Of a stretch of 64,000 bases of DNA, positions 60,218 through 64,000 are shown piece by piece. The notes below the pieces were generated by a model that searched no databases, was not told where the DNA came from, and was given only the letters and a program-made list of their open reading frames with translations. Origin of the DNA: an uncultured Porphyromonadaceae bacterium (lineage in GTDB: Bacteria > Bacteroidota > Bacteroidia > Bacteroidales > Muribaculaceae); NCBI GenBank assembly GCA_900540625.1, contig UQGP01000003.1:1-64000 (forward strand). The letters run 5' to 3'. The translations under genes were made by a program, and so were the position numbers. Within the stretch, counting starts at the first letter, position 1, and every line of letters begins with the position of its first letter.

Positions 60218-61345
60218 TTAGAAGTTGCTCATTGTCATAGGCATCAGCAGCATGACAAGGTCTGTTCCTTCGGGATTTTCGCTGGGGCAGAAAATTCCGG
60301 GGCGTCCGGGGTCACTCAGGCTGATGACTACGTCATCGGTAGTGATTGTCGACAGAATCTCCACCAGGAACGGTGCGCTAAAGCCGATGGTCATCGTGTC
60401 GCCGGTGAACGAACACGGCACACGGTCACGTGCGCAATTCATTGCGGTTGTATCTTCGGTCTTCATGTCTATATAGTCTGGTGTAATGCGGAATTTGAGC
60501 AACCCGTGAGCCGGATCGACAAAGACACTGACACGACGTACAGCATTGAGCATCGTTTGACGGTCGATGGTAAGCTGCAAGGTGTTATTGCGAGGAATCA
60601 CACGGGAAATATCCGGATATTGTCCTTGGATGAATTGTATTTGGAAGAGATAGTTTTCGCTCTCAAAAACGGCATATTTTTCTGTGACTTTAACTTTTAC
60701 GCTCTCATCATCGGCAAAGAGGCCTCGAACGATGGCTGCAGCCTTAGGCGGCATGATGAAGGAGGCCGCTGCGCCCGGAGCGCACTCGGTGGTAGTGTAT
60801 TTCACCAGTTTACGAGTGTCTGTCGCAACGAATGTCAGACTATCGGGTTTGGCATCAAAATAGATACCCATCATTTGCTGACGATAGTCATCGTTACTTG
60901 TCGCGAACAAGGTGTAGTCCACGCCTTTGCGCAGTTCGTTGCCCGTGCATAGGAATTGTATGCCTTCTGCCTCTGTAGCTTCTGCGTCCATACGCGGATA
61001 ACCGGCACCATCCAAAGCCACAAATTCAAAGCGACCGCTGGAGTATTCGATGGTGGTATTGAGCGAATTGGCCACATCTACTGTTATACCTTGGTCGGGA
61101 ATTTGCTTGAGCATGCTGACCAAAGATGACGCATCGACACACACTGCGCCATCGCCCTGGGCTTCATTGACCGGAATGTGCGCAGTCAGCGAATTTTCGG
61201 TATTGGAACCGCGCAAGGTGAGTATATCGCCGTTCAACTCCATATAGAAGTTGTTGAGTATGGTCAACGCATTTTTGTCGTTGATGACTTTGGCTACGGA
61301 TGCTGCAAAATTGCAGAGGATTTTGCTGGAAACGTTGAATTTCAT
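60218..61345 (-). CDS. dnaN: DNA polymerase III subunit beta (sliding clamp)
   Basis: A 375-residue ring subunit that tethers polymerase to DNA. The three-fold clamp fold is evident: MKFNVSSKILCNFAASVAKVI at the start, FVATDTRKLVKYTT in the middle domain, and a C-terminal end VMLLMPMTMSNF. It leads the dnaN-exonuclease-coaBC-porD-recN-rlmB operon, which spans genome replication, repair, cofactor and secretion genes. No dnaA is nearby. Confidence 0.96.
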   Translation of the reverse strand: MKFNVSSKILCNFAASVAKVINDKNALTILNNFYMELNGDILTLRGSNTENSLTAHIPVNEAQGDGAVCVDASSLVSMLKQIPDQGITVDVANSLNTTIEYSSGRFEFVALDGAGYPRMDAEATEAEGIQFLCTGNELRKGVDYTLFATSNDDYRQQMMGIYFDAKPDSLTFVATDTRKLVKYTTTECAPGAAASFIMPPKAAAIVRGLFADDESVKVKVTEKYAVFESENYLFQIQFIQGQYPDISRVIPRNNTLQLTIDRQTMLNAVRRVSVFVDPAHGLLKFRITPDYIDMKTEDTTAMNCARDRVPCSFTGDTMTIGFSAPFLVEILSTITTDDVVISLSDPGRPGIFCPSENPEGTDLVMLLMPMTMSNF

Positions 61346-61441
61346 ATATCTGTACGTTATTGTTTATTCGTGTATATTGTATCAAGCGCCTGATTGGCAA
61401 AGGGTTTATCTTCATCTGCCCAATCAAGCCGTATTTATACG

Positions 61442-61449
61442 CAAATTTA
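61442..61449 (-). promoter_or_regulatory. -7 box (TAAATTTG) for the dnaN operon
   Basis: Perfect TAnnTTTG match on the minus strand, about 97 bases before the dnaN start. No -33 TTG at the right spacing. Confidence 0.45.
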
Positions 61450-61495
61450 GTGATTTTTTATGTAATAACGTAGTTGTCGGACGATTATTTTACAG

Positions 61496-61532
61496 CAAAG
61501 CCCGGAATCTGCGAGGCAAATCCCGGGCTTTG
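61496..61532 (-). terminator. Hairpin after the M13 peptidase gene
   Basis: CAAAGCCCGG (61496-61505) pairs with CCGGGCTTTG (61523-61532). The minus-strand sequence after it (CTGTAAAATAA) has no strong U-tract. It lies 24 bp beyond the M13 stop. Confidence 0.55.
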
Positions 61533-61555
61533 TATTTCTGACTGATATTGGATGT

Positions 61556-63556
61556 TTACCAGATGATGACGCGGTCGGAGGGGATACGGAACATCGGGTC
61601 GCCTTCCTTGATGCCAAATGCAGCGAAGAACGGTTCAATATTGCGTAGAGTGGCATTTACGCGCCAGCGTCCAAGCGAGTGAGGATCGCTCTTGGTACGT
61701 TTGAGGATTTCGGCGTCGCGAATGTTAGCAGCCCAAACGTTGGCATAGGAAAGATAGAAGCGTTGGTCGGGAGTGAATCCGTCAATATCCGTGCCATTAT
61801 CACCCAAGGAATTATGATAAGCCGTATACGCTACACGAAGACCGCCTTGATCGGCAATATTCTCGCCAAGCGTCAAACGGCCGTTGGCATGTGTATCGCC
61901 AAGAACGACAATGCTGTCAAATTGAGCCACAAGTTTGTCTGCAAGAGCCTTGAAGGCTTCTGCATCTTCGGGCGCCCACCATTCCTTGAAGTTGCCGTCT
62001 TTGTCAAATTGACGTCCCTGGTCGTCAAATCCGTGGGTCATTTCGTGGCCTATTACGACGCCGATAGCGCCATAGTTGATAGCATCATCTGCCTCGGGGT
62101 CAAAAAACGGTGCTTGAAGTATTCCTGCAGGAAAGCATATCTCATTACTTGAAGGCGAGTAGTATGCGTTGACTGTTTGAGGTGTCATATACCAGCGGGC
62201 TTTGTCTACGGGTTTTCCATAATCGGCGACATCAAGGGCGGTTACAAAAAGCATCGCTTGCTTGATGTTCTCCCAGTAAGTCAGCATCGGATCTATGGTC
62301 AAGGCAGAGTAGTCACGCCATTTATCGGGATACCCTATTTTCACGGTGAAGGCATTGAGTTTTTCCAAAGCCTTTGCCTTCGTGGCATCGCTCATCCACG
62401 TGAGATTGGATATATGTTGCCCCAAGGCGGATTTCAGATTATTGACTAAGGTCAGCATCTTTTCTTTCGAGCTTGCGGGAAAGTACTTAGCGACATAAAG
62501 CTCACCTAACGCTTCGCCGAGCATGCCGTTGGGCACGCTGAGTGCGCGCTTCCATCTGGGTTGGATTTGTTGTACTCCGGATACGGCTTTTTGCAGTTCG
62601 AAACCGGCATTGATGAAGTCGTCACTGAGGAATGACGATGCGGAGGATATGTAGCCGGCTGCTACGTAATCTCGCAGTGACTGTATGGATGCCTTGGCGA
62701 GTATCGAGTCAACAGCGGCTATGGAGCCAAGCTGTCCGACAACGATACTGTCTACTGAGTTTAGGCCTTGTGCTTTAAAGTAGGCATCGAAATCAATATG
62801 AGGATATTTCGCTTTGACTTCGACCATACTCATGGGGTTGTAGTTCGCACCCGGGTCTCGAAGACCTTCATTGGTCGTTGCAGCTTCGGCAAGTGACGTC
62901 TCTATGGCGATGGTGTTGTTGACCAGACGTTGTGCGTCTTTCTCGTTGTAACCTGCAAGTGTGGCTATGGTATTTAGATACTTCTTGTAAGCATCGAGCA
63001 CGGCTTGTTCATTTGGATCTTTTGAGATATAGTAATCTCTGTTGCCCAGGCCGAGACCTCCTTGCTGCCAGTACATTACGTTTATGTTGGAGTTGATCAT
63101 ATCTGCGCCTGTACCTGTTCCGAAGAATCCGGATGCGCCGGGAAGGCCACCCAGGATTGCGGCTATATCGGAGCGCTTGGCTTTATTGATACGACGAAGG
63201 TCGGCTTGAATGGCCTGAGCGCCTTCGCGATTAAGGCGGACGCTATCCATACCCATTGCAAAAAGATCTGCTATCTTCTGCTCGTTTGTGCCTTTTACCG
63301 CCTTCTTCGGGTCAAGGCCGGTAACCAGATCGTATACCTGCTTTCGATTGAGTTCGCCGAGCTGGTCAAAGGTGCCGAAACGCGAGTACTCGGCTTTCAG
63401 TGGATTGGCTTTAATCCAGCCGCCGCATGCGTAGTTGTAGAAATCTGTGCCGGGACTTACGGAGTTATCGATATTGGCGACATTGATTCCGTGCGGTGTG
63501 GCGGCAAAGGCGCCCATTGTAAGTGCCATTGTCATAACGGTTGTGATTGTTCTCAT
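61556..63556 (-). CDS. M13 family zinc metallopeptidase (neprilysin-like)
   Basis: A 666-residue exported endopeptidase with signal peptide MRTITTVMTMALTMGAFA. The zinc site is HEMTH near residue 500 in VIGHEMTHGFDDQG, and the third ligand is in LTLGENIADQGGLRVAY. The substrate motif NAYYSPSSNEICFPAGILQ and the final CxxW-like region are present, although the usual C-terminal CRVW is replaced by DRVIIW. It likely cleaves peptides in the periplasm. No partner genes are close. Confidence 0.94.
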   Translation of the reverse strand: MRTITTVMTMALTMGAFAATPHGINVANIDNSVSPGTDFYNYACGGWIKANPLKAEYSRFGTFDQLGELNRKQVYDLVTGLDPKKAVKGTNEQKIADLFAMGMDSVRLNREGAQAIQADLRRINKAKRSDIAAILGGLPGASGFFGTGTGADMINSNINVMYWQQGGLGLGNRDYYISKDPNEQAVLDAYKKYLNTIATLAGYNEKDAQRLVNNTIAIETSLAEAATTNEGLRDPGANYNPMSMVEVKAKYPHIDFDAYFKAQGLNSVDSIVVGQLGSIAAVDSILAKASIQSLRDYVAAGYISSASSFLSDDFINAGFELQKAVSGVQQIQPRWKRALSVPNGMLGEALGELYVAKYFPASSKEKMLTLVNNLKSALGQHISNLTWMSDATKAKALEKLNAFTVKIGYPDKWRDYSALTIDPMLTYWENIKQAMLFVTALDVADYGKPVDKARWYMTPQTVNAYYSPSSNEICFPAGILQAPFFDPEADDAINYGAIGVVIGHEMTHGFDDQGRQFDKDGNFKEWWAPEDAEAFKALADKLVAQFDSIVVLGDTHANGRLTLGENIADQGGLRVAYTAYHNSLGDNGTDIDGFTPDQRFYLSYANVWAANIRDAEILKRTKSDPHSLGRWRVNATLRNIEPFFAAFGIKEGDPMFRIPSDRVIIW

Positions 63557-63638
63557 AATATTTTCACACTATAAATAATTGTAGTTGTCAGTATTACGTA
63601 GCATGTTTTATACTATAGCTTTAACGTGGTCAAATCCC

Positions 63639-64000
63639 CTATCTGGATTTGGATTTTAGTTCTTCGTAATCCATTGTAGCCAATTCCCAAACGCTCATTG
63701 CATTCTCGAGGTCTTTATTGGCTGCTGCATGCTTATTGTATATTTCAGGGTCGGTCGAACCGCCCGCTATTTGTTGTTCGATGTCCTTGACTGCCGCTTC
63801 AAGGCGAGATACCTCGGCTTCGGCTTCTTCTACTTTTTTGGATGCACGGCGTATGGCTTTGTCGCGTTCACGTTGTTCGGCATAGCTCAATCGCGGTTTG
63901 GTCTCCGAAGTTTTATCCGAGGACGTATTTTCTGCCACTTGCGGTTTGGACGGGTCTTGCTTGGCCTGTTGTGCCGGGCGTTTTTCAAGCTCGTCAAGAC
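63639..64000 (-). CDS. ABC-F family ATPase, C-terminal end (partial)
   Basis: The frame is open to the window edge, so only the last 120 codons are seen. The fragment has a polar linker (KRPAQQAKQDPSKPQ) followed by a two-helix coiled coil (RLSYAEQRERDKAIRRASKKV, split as AEQRERDK and VEEAEAEVSRLEAAV), then a helical end AMSVWELATMDYEELKS. This is the C-terminal domain pattern of Uup-like ABC-F proteins that act on DNA or ribosomes. A GTG at 63938 is internal and not the true start. Confidence 0.7.
   Translation of the reverse strand, partial: LDELEKRPAQQAKQDPSKPQVAENTSSDKTSETKPRLSYAEQRERDKAIRRASKKVEEAEAEVSRLEAAVKDIEQQIAGGSTDPEIYNKHAAANKDLENAMSVWELATMDYEELKSKSR

Noticed and set aside
60053..60952. 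A 299-codon open frame on the plus strand
   Set aside because: It is antisense to dnaN and the exonuclease gene, both clear by motif.

Overview
The window looks like a chromosomal stretch from a Bacteroidales bacterium, most likely of the Muribaculaceae/Bacteroidaceae type; the family level is my inference. The support is threefold: Bacteroidetes promoter elements (TAnnTTTG -7 boxes, several with a TTG/TTTG -33 box 19-20 bp upstream), Bacteroidetes-specific families (GLPGLI, DUF4286, DUF4835/PorD, type IX secretion sorting domains, GH3-beta-lactamase fusions, Cbp1-like lipoproteins, HU-LysM proteins), and weak or absent Shine-Dalgarno sites. I see no rRNA, tRNA, CRISPR array, prophage or conjugative element. 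One insertion-sequence remnant is present.

Layout. 1-1369: end of a secreted leucine-rich-repeat protein, a strong hairpin, then DUF4286-ruvC. 1480-16057 (minus strand): queA with a nitroreductase; an outer-membrane receptor with a GLPGLI protein; an M16 peptidase; a DUF3298 lipoprotein; a GH3-serine hydrolase fusion; a 5'-nucleotidase. This is an envelope and periplasm-rich block. 16237-21754: a type IX-sorted surface protein, a 711-bp IS1634-like remnant flanked by perfect 71-bp direct repeats, and an outer-membrane beta-barrel protein. 21976-33903 (plus strand): udk, lptB, an M48 protease, nadE, an FtsX-type permease, rsfS-ftsH-prfA-pyrF, and pgk. 34038-39011: a phosphoesterase-propeller fusion, dnaG, and an NlpC/P60 hydrolase. 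39010-43734 (minus): a tight operon proS - GT2 glycosyltransferase - HU - HU/transmembrane/LysM - HAD phosphatase. 43923-46316: a small orphan gene and htpG. 46344-47668: a 1.3-kb AT-rich stretch without genes. 47729-54760: an HTH regulator, a coiled-coil lipoprotein, dacB with an acidic-linker protein and rsmI, then a lipoprotein, a polyprenyl synthase and tatD. 54795-61345 (minus): dnaN - exonuclease - coaBC - porD-like - recN - rlmB. 61556-64000: an M13 peptidase and the C-terminal end of an ABC-F ATPase.

Most genes are housekeeping and sit in compact operons with ATGA overlaps or gaps under 40 bp. The two observations most worth following are these. First, a membrane-spanning protein carries an HU-type DNA-binding domain and a LysM-like domain on opposite sides of one transmembrane helix, encoded 3 bp after a normal HU gene; it could tether the nucleoid to the cell wall. 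Second, a non-autonomous IS1634-type element kept perfect ends and a perfect 71-bp target duplication although its transposase is badly broken. This suggests recent movement driven by a transposase encoded elsewhere, and it duplicated a transcription terminator.
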